A stretch of 39,522 nt of DNA, taken from Bacillota bacterium (GTDB lineage: Bacteria > Bacillota > Limnochordia > Limnochordales > ZCTH02-B6). This document shows positions 16,230 through 24,975 of this stretch, one piece after another (the first letter of the stretch is position 1; every line of letters begins with the position of its first letter). Made by a program: the position numbers and the translations under genes. Location of the stretch: NCBI GenBank assembly GCA_017578085.1, contig PKQR01000007.1:1-39522 (forward strand), given 5' to 3'. Below the pieces are notes generated by a model. It was not told the DNA's origin. It ran no database searches and saw only the letters and a list, made by a program, of their open reading frames with translations.

Positions 16230-17213
16230 ATGTTGACCATCGATGCAACGACGGCCCGGCGGTTTGTCCTGGGCAAGCAGGGCTTGTGGCCCGGGCGGAG
16301 GTTCCGGGGCTTGGCGGGCACGGAGCAGGCCATGCGGGCCATGGAATACCTGCAGCTGGACCCGCTGCAGGTGGTGGCCCGCAGTCACGACATCGCACTC
16401 TACAGCCGGGTTATCGACTACCAACCAGGCATGTGGGAAATCCCCACCTACCGGGAGCGCCGCTTTTTCGACTGGGGCGGGTGGCTTGCGACACGCCCAA
16501 TGGAGGAGCTGCCCCACTGGCGGGTCGTGATGCGCCGCGAGCGGGAAGGCGGGCCGGACGTGGAGACGCGCGTCTTCCGGATCGGCCAGGAGCACGCCGC
16601 CGCTGTTGAGGAGATGCGGCAGGTGCTGCGGGAGCGGGGGACGGTCAGCAATCGCGATTTCGCCATGGCCAGCCGCACCCGGACCAACAGCTACCGCGGC
16701 CGCAAGGACAGCGCCTTGACCCTGTATTACCTCTGGCGCACCGGGGAAGCCATGACTCACCACCGGGTCAATTTCGAGCGGGTCTATGCCCTCACCGAGG
16801 CCGTCGCGCCGCCGGAGCTCGTCTACGAGAGCCCGGAGGACGAGGCGGACCGGTTTCTCATCAAGAAGGAGATCGCCTTCCACGGGCTGGCGCGCCTCGG
16901 ACGGACGGATTACGTGTGGGAAGTGTACAAGCCCGAGCACCAGCGGCGCTACGGCTACTACGCGCTGCCGGTGCTGTGGGGCGACCGGCTGGTGGCCCGC
17001 TTTGACAGCCGCATGGACCGCCAGGCGCGCCGGCTCGTCCTCCACGGGTTGTGGCTGGAGGAGGAAACGCTGGCGGCCGACGAAGCCTTTGTCGAAGCCC
17101 TGGCAGCCGGTTTCCGGCGCTTCCTGCGGTTTCTGGGCGCGGAAACGCTGCATGCCGGGGCGGTTGCGGAGTCCAGGCTGCGGGCGCGGCTTGGAGCATT
17201 GAAAACCGGGTGA
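16230..17213 (+). CDS. Winged-helix DNA glycosylase-like protein (AlkZ/YcaQ family)
   Basis: 327 residues of the HTH_42/YcaQ family: ARRFVLGKQGLW at the N-terminus, LQLDPLQVVARSHDIALYSR, then GGWLATRPMEELPHWR, and a C-terminal GDRLVARFDSRMDR segment. Gln42-Leu43-Asp44 is the QxD catalytic motif of the AlkX (YcaQ) branch; AlkZ proper has QxQ. Relatives unhook interstrand DNA crosslinks or excise alkylated purines. The protein is shorter than E. coli YcaQ (about 410 residues). The first ATG with family similarity is 16230. The only GGGGAGG is about 15 bases upstream, so the start is moderately certain. Confidence 0.82.
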   Translation: MLTIDATTARRFVLGKQGLWPGRRFRGLAGTEQAMRAMEYLQLDPLQVVARSHDIALYSRVIDYQPGMWEIPTYRERRFFDWGGWLATRPMEELPHWRVVMRREREGGPDVETRVFRIGQEHAAAVEEMRQVLRERGTVSNRDFAMASRTRTNSYRGRKDSALTLYYLWRTGEAMTHHRVNFERVYALTEAVAPPELVYESPEDEADRFLIKKEIAFHGLARLGRTDYVWEVYKPEHQRRYGYYALPVLWGDRLVARFDSRMDRQARRLVLHGLWLEEETLAADEAFVEALAAGFRRFLRFLGAETLHAGAVAESRLRARLGALKTG

Positions 17214-17220
17214 TGCCCGC

Positions 17221-17255
17221 GCCCGGTTGTGCAGGGGGCGCTGCAGCGGCCGGGC
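17221..17255. terminator. Nested hairpin after the glycosylase gene
   Basis: GCCCGG (17221-17226) pairs with CCGGGC (17250-17255), and inside it TGCAG (17230-17234) pairs with CTGCA (17241-17245). The structure begins 8 bases after the stop. There is no T-run, so this is a tentative terminator. Confidence 0.35.
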
Positions 17256-17301
17256 GGGGTGGCAAACATCGACAAGGGTAGCCGAAGGAGCTGAACGGGG
17301 A

Positions 17302-18261
17302 ATGGGACGCAACTCGGGTATCGCCAGTAGGCCCACGGCGTACCGCCGGCGCAACACTTGGCTCTGGAGGGCGCTGGCGGGGTTGATGGTCTTGGCGGTT
17401 GCGGCCGTCGTCGGTGTGTCGGTTTATGTGGGTTGGTCGCTGTCGCACCCCGCGCCGCGGCCGGTGGACCGGACGCCCGCGGAGGTGGGCTTGGCCTACG
17501 AGTCGGTGGCGTTCCCGGCGACGGACGGGCTCACGATCCGCGCTTGGTTCCTGCCGGCGGAGGACAGCTCCAGCACCATCATCATGGCCCACGGCTACAC
17601 CAGCAACCGGCTGTCGCCGTCGCTGCCCGCGTTGGAGCTGGCGCGGGCTTTTGTGGACGCGGGCTTCAACGTCCTCATGTTTGACTTTCGCAACTCGGGC
17701 GAGTCCGAGGGCGACGTGACGACCCTTGGGTATCATGAGGTTAAGGACATCTACGGCGCGGTGGACTGGCTCAAGTCCGAGAAGCCCGCACAGGCGCAGC
17801 GCATCGGTCTCATCGGCTTTTCCATGGGCGCGACGACCGCTATCCTGGCCGCGGCCAACGAGCCCCGCATCGAGGCCGTTGTCGCCGACAGCCCCTTCAG
17901 CGACCTGCGGGACTACTTGTCCGTCAACATGCCGGTGTGGACGGGGCTCCCGAACTTCCCGTTCACATGGCTGATCATCACCCTGCTGCCGCCCCTGATC
18001 GGGCTTGACACCGATGCAGTGAGCCCCATCGCCGTGGTGCCGTATCTCAAGCAGCCGCTGCTGCTCATCCATACCGAAGGCGACGACGCCATCCCGTCCA
18101 GCGAGAGCCGGCGGCTGTTTGAGGCGGCGCGGCCCGGCCTAGCGGAGCTTTGGATCGTGCCCGGCACCCGCCACGTCGGAGCGCGCCAGGTTGACCCGGC
18201 GGCCTATGACCGGCGCGTCATCGGGTTTTTCGAGAAGACCCTGGGCACGGGCGAACTGTGA
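17302..18261 (+). CDS. Membrane-anchored alpha/beta hydrolase
   Basis: 319 residues. A basic N-terminus is followed by one transmembrane helix (about residues 23-45), leaving the catalytic domain outside the membrane. The oxyanion region MAHGYTSNR, the nucleophile elbow GFSMG (Ser174), the acid Asp261 or 262 in EGDDAIP and His291 in GTRHVGA form a complete triad. The layout resembles the YqkD/BEM46-like serine hydrolases that act on esters or acyl chains; the substrate is unknown. ATG 17302 has GAAGGAG about eleven bases upstream. It stands alone between the glycosylase and the ABC importer. Confidence 0.82.
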   Translation: MGRNSGIASRPTAYRRRNTWLWRALAGLMVLAVAAVVGVSVYVGWSLSHPAPRPVDRTPAEVGLAYESVAFPATDGLTIRAWFLPAEDSSSTIIMAHGYTSNRLSPSLPALELARAFVDAGFNVLMFDFRNSGESEGDVTTLGYHEVKDIYGAVDWLKSEKPAQAQRIGLIGFSMGATTAILAAANEPRIEAVVADSPFSDLRDYLSVNMPVWTGLPNFPFTWLIITLLPPLIGLDTDAVSPIAVVPYLKQPLLLIHTEGDDAIPSSESRRLFEAARPGLAELWIVPGTRHVGARQVDPAAYDRRVIGFFEKTLGTGEL

Positions 18262-18527
18262 GTCGGTGAGGGCACGGGAGACCGGCGCGGCGTTGTGGCC
18301 TGGGGGGCCGTACGGCCGTTTCTGCCACTTGTATCCTGCTGTGCGGGTGGGAAGGAGATCCGAGCGCGAAGGCAATAATCTCTCACTTGGAGTTGTCATG
18401 CACGTTTGGGTCCGTCCGCTTGCCGCTGGGGACCAGCTGCCGCCCGCGAGCGGATGTTGCCCTGCATGTTACAGCGATGGCACGCGGCGATCGGCTCTAT
18501 CATCCCAGCAACAAAGGAGGCCTCATC

Positions 18528-20087
18528 ATGAAACGACTCACCGTCGCGTTGTCGCTTTTGGTTGTGACGTTATTGCTGGCCGGCTCTTTTGCGGCCGCCC
18601 AAGCGCCCCGCAAGGGCGGCAGCCTGGTGGTGGCCTTGGGTGCGGACCCTGAGCACCTGAACCCCGCGCTGACGACCAGCTACCCGGTGGGTGCCGTGGG
18701 GGCCAGCGTGTACAGCGGGCTGATCTGGCTGGATGAAAAGGGTCGTCCCCAGCCCGAGTTGGCCGAAAGCTGGGACATCAGCGCAGACGGGCGGACGTAC
18801 ACGTTCCATCTGCGGCGGGACGCCCGCTGGCATGACGGGCGGCCTGTGACCAGCGCGGACGTCAAGTACACGATGGAAAACGTGCTGGGGCCCTACCACG
18901 GCCGCTTCCGCAACGCGTTCGCGCTGCTGGAGGGCATCGACACGCCCGATGACTACACCGTCGTCCTGCGTCTGCGGGAGCCTTACGCGCCGCTCATGAG
19001 CTTGTTGACCGTCTTCGACGCGCCGATCTTGCCGAAGCACATTTATGAAGGCAGCAACCCGCTCGACCATCCGGCAAACTACAAACCGGTCGGGAGCGGG
19101 CCCTTCGTGTTCCGGGAGTGGGTGCGCGGCGACCGCATCGTGTTGGAGCGCAATCCGGACTACTTCGATGAGCCCGCTTACATTGACCGGCTGATCTACC
19201 GGATCATCCCCGAAGAGCTGTCCCGCTCCGTGGCGCTGGAAATCGGGGACGTGGACCTGGTGTGGGGGCTGTACCTGCCGGCGTCGGAGCTGCCCCGGAT
19301 GATGCAAAATCCGGAGCTCGAAGTCTGGCAAGGCGTCCGGATCCCGTCGCTGTATTTCGTGTTCGTCAACACCCGGGAAGGCGCCCTGGCCAATCCCAAG
19401 GTCCGGCAGGCGCTGATGCACGCCATCGACCGCGAGCAGATCGTGGAGCAGGCCTTCATGGGCCTGGGCAACGTCAACGTCGGGCCGTTCGGCGGCGGCT
19501 TCTTCTGGGCTTACGACGAATCCACCGACTACTCCAAGCTGTATCCGTACGATCCCGCCAAGGCGCGGCAGCTGCTGGCCGAGGCCGGGGTCCGCAACCT
19601 GACGCTGCGGTTCGTCTACGACTCGGCGCGTGGGCCTTTCCGGACCGCGGGCGAGATCATCCGGGACAACCTGCGCCAGGTGGGCATCAACCTGCAGTTG
19701 GTGCCGCTGGAGCGGTCGGTCATGGTCGAGCAGGTCTACACCCGGGGCGCGTTTGACTTGTCCATACAGTCGTTCACGTCCTCGGGAGACCCGATCCTCG
19801 GTTATCACCGGATTTACCTGACGGCGGCGCCCGGGACGCCGTTCGTCAACGCCACGGGCTACTCGAATCCTGAGGTCGATGGGTTGCTCCGGGAGGCCGC
19901 CGGCGTGTTCGATTTCGAGCGGCGGGCGGAGCTGTACCGTCGCGCCTCCCAGATCCTGGCCCGGGACTTGCCGGTGCTGGTGCTCTTTGACGAGGTGGCC
20001 ACGGAAGTGGCCAACAAGCGGCTGCGCGGGCTGCGCGAGGCGCTGGACGTCCGCGACCGCCTCGAACGAGTCTGGTGGGCCGAGTGA
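18528..20087 (+). CDS. Peptide/nickel-type ABC transporter substrate-binding protein (SBP family 5)
   Basis: 519 residues. A signal peptide (MKRLTVALSLLVVTLLL, ending AAAQA) precedes RKGGSLVVALGADPEHLNPA, the standard start of family 5 binding proteins. LAESWDISADGRTYTFHLRRDARWHDG, GSGPFVFREWVRGDRIVLERNPDY and VRQALMHAIDREQIV are hallmark segments. It should deliver a peptide, opine, sugar or similar ligand to the permease pair encoded next; the ligand cannot be read from sequence. It lacks a lipobox cysteine. ATG 18528 has AAAGGAGG upstream. The 266-base region before it shows no supported gene. Confidence 0.9.
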   Translation: MKRLTVALSLLVVTLLLAGSFAAAQAPRKGGSLVVALGADPEHLNPALTTSYPVGAVGASVYSGLIWLDEKGRPQPELAESWDISADGRTYTFHLRRDARWHDGRPVTSADVKYTMENVLGPYHGRFRNAFALLEGIDTPDDYTVVLRLREPYAPLMSLLTVFDAPILPKHIYEGSNPLDHPANYKPVGSGPFVFREWVRGDRIVLERNPDYFDEPAYIDRLIYRIIPEELSRSVALEIGDVDLVWGLYLPASELPRMMQNPELEVWQGVRIPSLYFVFVNTREGALANPKVRQALMHAIDREQIVEQAFMGLGNVNVGPFGGGFFWAYDESTDYSKLYPYDPAKARQLLAEAGVRNLTLRFVYDSARGPFRTAGEIIRDNLRQVGINLQLVPLERSVMVEQVYTRGAFDLSIQSFTSSGDPILGYHRIYLTAAPGTPFVNATGYSNPEVDGLLREAAGVFDFERRAELYRRASQILARDLPVLVLFDEVATEVANKRLRGLREALDVRDRLERVWWAE

Positions 20088-20094
20088 TTGACCG

Positions 20095-21090
20095 ATGGCT
20101 GCAGGCAGCGGGTCGGGGGGAACGGCCCTGTGGCAGTACGCAGTCATGCGGCTGTTGCAGGCCGTCCCCCTCCTTTTGGGTATCATCGTCATCAACTATT
20201 TGCTGATTGCGCTTGCCCCAGGGGACCCGGTGACTGCCTTAGTGGGCGACTACCCCGCTCCACCCGAGTACATTGAGCAAGTGCGGGCCGAGTTTGGCCT
20301 GGACAAGCCCCTGTGGGAACAGATTGCCCGGTACGTGCTCAACGTTGTGCGCGGCAACCTGGGCTACTCCTTTGCCAACCGCGTCCCCGTGCTCGACTTG
20401 GTCCTGGAGCGATTGGGGCGCACGCTGCTCCTGATGCTGTTCACCATTTCGGCTGCGACGGCCATGGGCATCCTCCTCGGGACGCTGGCCGCCCGGCGTC
20501 CAGGCTCGCTGCTCGACACGGTTTCCACCGGGATCGCCTTGACCGGGTATTCCGTGCCGGAGTTTTGGCTCGGCCAGCTGCTGATCCTCATCTTCGCGGT
20601 TTGGCTGCGCTGGCTGCCCGCAGGCGGCTTCAGGGACGTGCGGCTGGAGCTGTCGGGCCTCGATCTCTGGCTCAACATGCTGAAGCACATGCTGTTGCCC
20701 ATGGCGGCCCTCTCGTTCCGTTATATGGCCATCACCACTCGTCTCACGCGGGCGAGCCTGCTGGAAGTCATGAACTCCGAATTTATCCTGGCCGCCCGCG
20801 CCCGGGGCGTGTCCGAACGGCGCATATTCTGGTCCCACGGCCTGCGGGCGGCGGCGCTGCCCATCGTCACCGTGGTGGGCTATAACTTTTCCTTCATCAT
20901 GGCGGGTTCGGCCCTGGTGGAGACCGTGTTCGGCTGGCCGGGGGTCGGACGGCTGATGTACGACTCGATTTTTTACCGCGATTATCCGGTGCTGCTGGGG
21001 ATCCTGCTCTTGGTATCGGTGACGGTGGTCATCGTGAATCTGCTGACGGACATCGCCTACGCGTTCTTGGATCCCCGCGTTCGCTACTAG
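20095..21090 (+). CDS. ABC transporter permease, DppB type
   Basis: 331 residues with six transmembrane helices. LAPGDPVTALVGDYPAP and EFGLDKPLWEQIARYV after the first helix, and the cytoplasmic loop AARARGVSERRIFWSHGLRAAALPIVTVVG, are typical of DppB/OppB subunits. It ends VNLLTDIAYAFLDPRVRY, the usual family terminus. It starts eight bases after the binding-protein stop. ATG 20095 is used, but the ribosome binding site is weak. ATG 20146, nearer the usual family N-terminus, is possible. Confidence 0.9.
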   Translation: MAAGSGSGGTALWQYAVMRLLQAVPLLLGIIVINYLLIALAPGDPVTALVGDYPAPPEYIEQVRAEFGLDKPLWEQIARYVLNVVRGNLGYSFANRVPVLDLVLERLGRTLLLMLFTISAATAMGILLGTLAARRPGSLLDTVSTGIALTGYSVPEFWLGQLLILIFAVWLRWLPAGGFRDVRLELSGLDLWLNMLKHMLLPMAALSFRYMAITTRLTRASLLEVMNSEFILAARARGVSERRIFWSHGLRAAALPIVTVVGYNFSFIMAGSALVETVFGWPGVGRLMYDSIFYRDYPVLLGILLLVSVTVVIVNLLTDIAYAFLDPRVRY

Positions 21091-21146
21091 CAGGCGGACG
21101 AGCGATGACGCGCAGCCCGCGGTCTTGCGTCAAGGGGTAGACATCG

Positions 21147-22019
21147 ATGGCCGTGCATGCGCTGGCCAAAAAGAGCCAGCCCCATCCGTTGCAACTGTTC
21201 TGGTACCGATACCGGCGCAACCGGCTAGGCGTGTTTGGGCTGGTTGTCGTGGTGTCCCTGTTGCTGGTGGCGGTGTTGGCACCGTGGCTGGCACCCTACG
21301 ATCCCTGGAGCACGTCCCGCAACCGGTTCTTGCCGCCGTTGAGTCCCGGCCACCTGCTAGGGACGGATCAACTGGGCCGGGATGTGCTCAGCGGCGTCAT
21401 TTGGGGGGCGCGGGTATCGCTCCTGGTCGGGTTTGCCGCCGCCGCCACCGCGATGATCATCGGGATCGTGGTGGGCGCCATCAGCGGGTATTTTGGCGGC
21501 GCTGTGGACGCGGCGCTGATGCGGATCACGGAGTTATTCCAGGTGATCCCCCGTTTTGTCCTGGCGCTGTTGGTGGTGGCCCTCTTTGGGTCGGGCCTGG
21601 GCAAGCTGATTCTGGTCATTGGCCTGCTCAGCTGGCCGCAGATCGCCCGGTTGGTGCGGGGCCAGTACCTGAGCCAAAAGACGCTGCCGTACGTGGACAG
21701 CGCCCGGGTCTTGGGGATGGGTTCGGCCCGCATCATGTTCGCGGAGATCTTGCCCAACGTCATGGCGCCCATCATCGTCACCGCCTCGCTGGACATCGCC
21801 CAGGCCATCCTGCTGGAAGCCAGCCTCGGTTTCTTTGGCCTGGGGGATCCCAACCTCCCCAGCTGGGGCGGCATGCTCAACAACGCCCAGGATTACTTGC
21901 GCTTGGCCTGGTGGATGAGCGTCTTTCCGGGCGCTGCCATCGCCTTGGCCGTCTTGGGCTTTAATCTCGTCGGGGACGCGATCAATGAAGCGACCAACCC
22001 TCGACTGCGTGAAGGATGA
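21147..22019 (+). CDS. ABC transporter permease, DppC type
   Basis: 290 residues. The short N-terminal segment FWYRYRRNRLGVFGLVVV, the loop LLGTDQLGRDVLSGVIWGARVSLLVGF and ARVLGMGSARIMFAEILPNVMAPIIV are typical of DppC/OppC. The C-terminus is GFNLVGDAINEATNPRLRE. It pairs with the DppB-type subunit. ATG 21147 has AAGGGG about eight bases upstream. The 56-base gap after the previous gene has no obvious signal. Confidence 0.9.
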   Translation: MAVHALAKKSQPHPLQLFWYRYRRNRLGVFGLVVVVSLLLVAVLAPWLAPYDPWSTSRNRFLPPLSPGHLLGTDQLGRDVLSGVIWGARVSLLVGFAAAATAMIIGIVVGAISGYFGGAVDAALMRITELFQVIPRFVLALLVVALFGSGLGKLILVIGLLSWPQIARLVRGQYLSQKTLPYVDSARVLGMGSARIMFAEILPNVMAPIIVTASLDIAQAILLEASLGFFGLGDPNLPSWGGMLNNAQDYLRLAWWMSVFPGAAIALAVLGFNLVGDAINEATNPRLREG

Positions 22020-22025
22020 ACCGGG

Positions 22026-23096
22026 GTGGCGGTGCAGCTGGAACACGATCCGGCTCTGGTCCAGGCGCCGGAGCCGGTGCTGGAAGTCATCGATCTGGTG
22101 ACGGAAATCCGCAGCGCAAGGGGAACGGTGCGGCCCGTCAACAGGGTCAACCTGCGGGTGTTTCCGGGCCAGGCCGTGGGACTGGTGGGCGAGAGCGGCA
22201 GCGGCAAATCGATGACCGCGTTTTCCATCATGCGCTTGTTCCCGACCCGCGCGGCCCGGGTCGTGGAAGGCCAAGTACGGCTGCAAGGGCGGGATTTGGC
22301 CCGGCTGCCCGAGGAAGAGCTGCGCCGGGTGCGGGGCCGCCAAATCGGGATGGTCTTTCAGGACCCGTCGGCGTACCTTAACCCGGTGCTCACCGTCGGG
22401 GCGCAAATTGCGGAGCAACTGCGGGCCCACGGCTGGCCGGGCGACGTGGAGGAACGGGTCGCCTACCTCTTGCGCCAGGTGGGGCTGCGGCCGGAAGTCG
22501 CGCGGCGGTATCCCCACGAGCTGTCCGGGGGCATGCGGCAGCGGGTCTGCATCGCGTCCGCGATCGCGTGTGATCCGCCCCTGGTATTGGCCGACGAGCC
22601 GACTACAGCCTTGGACGTGACGGTTCAGGCCCAGATCCTGCAGCTGCTGGCCCATCTCCAGCGGGAACGCCGGATGGGGTTGCTGCTCATCACCCACGAC
22701 TTTGGCATCGTGGCGGAACTGTGCGATTACGTCTACATCATGTACGCCGCGGAGATTGTGGAGGAAGGTCCGGTCGAGGAGGTCTTCGAGCGCCCGCGCC
22801 ATCCTTACACGCAAGGGCTGTTGGAGGGGATGCTGAGTGTGACCCGCCGCGACCGGGTGCGCGTCACCATCCCAGGCAGCGTGCCGGACCTGGTCCAACC
22901 GCCCAGCGGCTGCCGGTTCCACCCCCGCTGTGCACGGGCCATGCCCCAATGCCGAACTGCCCCACCGCCTCGGGTTCAAGTCGGTGCTTGCCGCACCGCG
23001 TGCTGGCTGTACCAATCCGAGCAGGGGCTTGATGGGGCAGCGACGGGTGTAGGAGGCAATCATGACCGAACAAGCGATGGCATCCAAGCGGGCTGA
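22026..23096 (+). CDS. ABC transporter ATP-binding protein, DppD type
   Basis: 356 residues. Walker A is GESGSGKS, the Q-loop MVFQDPSAYLNPV, the signature LSGGMRQRVCIA and Walker B LVLADEPTTALD. The oligo_HPY tail RPRHPYTQGLLEGM is followed by a cysteine cluster, C-x5-C-x6-C-x12-C-x3-C. Relatives with this cysteine tail can hold an iron-sulfur cluster (known for mycobacterial OppD). Whether this one does is inference. GTG 22026 is preceded by GAAGGATGA and lies six bases after dppC. The 3' end overlaps the next ATPase gene by 35 bases. Confidence 0.9.
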   Translation: MAVQLEHDPALVQAPEPVLEVIDLVTEIRSARGTVRPVNRVNLRVFPGQAVGLVGESGSGKSMTAFSIMRLFPTRAARVVEGQVRLQGRDLARLPEEELRRVRGRQIGMVFQDPSAYLNPVLTVGAQIAEQLRAHGWPGDVEERVAYLLRQVGLRPEVARRYPHELSGGMRQRVCIASAIACDPPLVLADEPTTALDVTVQAQILQLLAHLQRERRMGLLLITHDFGIVAELCDYVYIMYAAEIVEEGPVEEVFERPRHPYTQGLLEGMLSVTRRDRVRVTIPGSVPDLVQPPSGCRFHPRCARAMPQCRTAPPPRVQVGACRTACWLYQSEQGLDGAATGVGGNHDRTSDGIQAG

Positions 23097-24156
23097 AGCT
23101 GCCGCCGGATCGCCGGGGGACGCGGTCGCGGCGGAGCCGCCCCTGATCAGCGTCGAAAACGTCCGCAAGTACTACCCGTGGGGCCGCACGTTTTTCGGCT
23201 CGCAAGGCCAGGTGCGGGCGGTGGACGGGGTCAGCTTGATCCTCTACGCCGGCGAGACGTACGGCCTTGTGGGGGAGAGCGGCTGCGGCAAGTCCACCAT
23301 GGGACGCCTGATCCTGGGACTGGAAACGCCTACCGCCGGCACGGTCCGCTACCGGGGGACGCCCTTGGGCGAGCTGAAGGGCGACGCGTGGACCGCCTTC
23401 CGCCGGCGAGTGCAGGTGGTGTTCCAGGACAGCTACGCTTCCCTGAATCCCCGCAAGACCATCGGGCAAAGCCTGGTCACCGCCCTGCTCTGCTCGCGGA
23501 CAGTGACGGATCCCCATCAAGCCCGGGCCGAGGCAGCGGCGCTGCTGGCCGACGTGGGCCTAACGCCGCCGGAAGTGTTCTTGGACCGGTATCCCCATGA
23601 GCTGTCGGGCGGCCAGCGCCAGCGCGTCGGGATCGCCAGGGCCTTGGCGACGCGGCCCGAGGTGATCGTCGCGGACGAGCCGGTGTCGGCCCTGGACATC
23701 TCCGTCCGGGCGCAGATCTTGGAACTGCTGGAACGGTTGCAGCATGAGCGCCGGGTCACGTACCTGTTCATCAGCCACGACTTGGCGGTGGTGCGGGCCA
23801 TCTCGCACCGCATCGGCGTCATGTACCTCGGGCGCCTTGTGGAAGCCGGGCCGGCGGAATCGGTGTTCCAGCGTCCGTCGCACCCTTACACACAAGCGCT
23901 CATCCGCTCGACGCCGGTGCCGAATCCGAGGGAAGCCCGGGCGCGGGAGCGGGTGCTGTTGGAGGGAGACGTGCCCTCGCCGGTCAACCCGCCGCTCGGC
24001 TGCCCGTTTCATCCGCGCTGCCCCGTGGCTGAATCCAGGTGTCGAACCACCGCTCCCCCGTGGGTGCCGGTGGGAGAGGGCCACTATGCGGCTTGCCATC
24101 TGGCGGCCCCCGGCGGGAGCGCCGCCGGGGCCGCTGCGTCGGCCGGCGCCGTGTAG
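23062..24156 (+). CDS. ABC transporter ATP-binding protein, DppF type
   Basis: 364 residues. Walker A is GESGCGKST, the Q-loop VVFQDSYASLNPRKT, the signature LSGGQRQRVGIARAL and Walker B VIVADEPVSALD. The oligo_HPY tail RPSHPYTQALI leads to C-x5-C-x6-C and a final Cys, as in its partner. The two ATPases form the heterodimeric motor of the importer. The ATG at 23062 is inside the previous gene with GTAGGAGG upstream. The C-terminus is alanine- and glycine-rich, and its stop codon lies in the terminator hairpin. Confidence 0.9.
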   Translation: MTEQAMASKRAEAAAGSPGDAVAAEPPLISVENVRKYYPWGRTFFGSQGQVRAVDGVSLILYAGETYGLVGESGCGKSTMGRLILGLETPTAGTVRYRGTPLGELKGDAWTAFRRRVQVVFQDSYASLNPRKTIGQSLVTALLCSRTVTDPHQARAEAAALLADVGLTPPEVFLDRYPHELSGGQRQRVGIARALATRPEVIVADEPVSALDISVRAQILELLERLQHERRVTYLFISHDLAVVRAISHRIGVMYLGRLVEAGPAESVFQRPSHPYTQALIRSTPVPNPREARARERVLLEGDVPSPVNPPLGCPFHPRCPVAESRCRTTAPPWVPVGEGHYAACHLAAPGGSAAGAAASAGAV

Positions 24157-24165
24157 GCGCCGGCC
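24141..24165 (+). terminator. Intrinsic terminator overlapping the dppF-type stop codon
   Basis: GGCCGGCGCC (24141-24150) pairs perfectly with GGCGCCGGCC (24156-24165) around the loop GTGTA, and CATTTCTTG follows. The TAG stop (24154-24156) falls in the loop and first stem base. The convergent uridine phosphorylase-like gene ends 12 bases further on, so the hairpin may serve both directions. Confidence 0.75.
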
Positions 24166-24177
24166 CATTTCTTGAAA

Positions 24178-24930
24178 TTAGTTCCCAGCCGCGGCGTCCC
24201 GCTGCGCCAGCAGTTTGACGGCTTCCAGGGCGATGCGGATGGCCGCTTGTTCCCCTTCACGGAAGCGGCGCTGGATTTCCTCGGGATCCGGTTTCGGCAG
24301 CCAGATGTTGGAGTCGATGGCCACGATCGCCCCGGCGCGCACTTGCCGCACGGTGGCCACGATGAACACGGTGGCGGCCTCCTGCTCGGCGGCCACCACG
24401 TGGCCTCGTTCGGTCAAGAGCTTCGTCAGGTTTTCGTCCTTCTGATAGAACGCGTCCCGCGTCGTGCCGATCCCGACGAACACCTTTTGGTTCAATTGCC
24501 GCGCGGCGTCCACCAGGGCGTTGGTGACAGCCAGGTCCGCGACGGCAGGGAATTCGGGCGGCAAGTACGCCCGCGACGTGCCGTCCTCCCGATGGGCGGC
24601 GTGGATGATGGCGACGCTGCCGATGGGGATGTGGGGCTGCCGGCCGCCCGCGGAACCGACGCGGATGAACGTGTCGACCCCGATGTTGGCCAACTCCTCC
24701 ACGGCGATGGACGCGGACGGTCCGCCTATACCAGTCGAGCAGACGCCGACGGGCACCCCGTCCACTTCGCCGATGAAGCCTACAAATTCCCGGTTCCGGA
24801 TCACTTCGCGGCGGTTGTCAAAAAAAGCCGCGATGCGCTCCGCTCGCGCCAGATCCCCGGGGATGAGGCAGTAGCGGGGCATAATGCCCGGCCCGATGCG
24901 CAAGTGCCTTTGTACGCCTGCAGTAGACAC
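24178..24930 (-). CDS. udp: Nucleoside phosphorylase, uridine phosphorylase-like
   Basis: 250 residues of the PNP/UDP family 1. LIPGDLARAERIAAFFD forms the phosphate site, CSTGIGGPSASIAVEEL and TFIRVGSAGG the central core, and EQEAATVFIVATV the nucleoside site. These match uridine phosphorylase better than purine nucleoside phosphorylase (DeoD), but purine specificity is not excluded. It cleaves nucleosides with phosphate to a base and ribose 1-phosphate. It follows the adenine deaminase gene by 45 bases on the same strand, so the pair probably forms a salvage operon. The symbol is assigned by family only. Confidence 0.82.
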   Translation of the reverse strand: MSTAGVQRHLRIGPGIMPRYCLIPGDLARAERIAAFFDNRREVIRNREFVGFIGEVDGVPVGVCSTGIGGPSASIAVEELANIGVDTFIRVGSAGGRQPHIPIGSVAIIHAAHREDGTSRAYLPPEFPAVADLAVTNALVDAARQLNQKVFVGIGTTRDAFYQKDENLTKLLTERGHVVAAEQEAATVFIVATVRQVRAGAIVAIDSNIWLPKPDPEEIQRRFREGEQAAIRIALEAVKLLAQRDAAAGN

Positions 24931-24975
24931 GAGTGCGACCTCCTCAAGTTTCGTTGCTGCGACGCTGTCACAGCT

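Noticed and set aside
18306..18317. GGCCGTACGGCC palindrome followed by GTTTCT as terminator of the hydrolase gene
   Set aside because: The stem would be only four bases with a four-base loop; too weak to claim.
18387..18527. Longer start for the family 5 binding protein
   Set aside because: The extension precedes the clear signal peptide and has no ribosome binding site, whereas ATG 18528 has AAAGGAGG.
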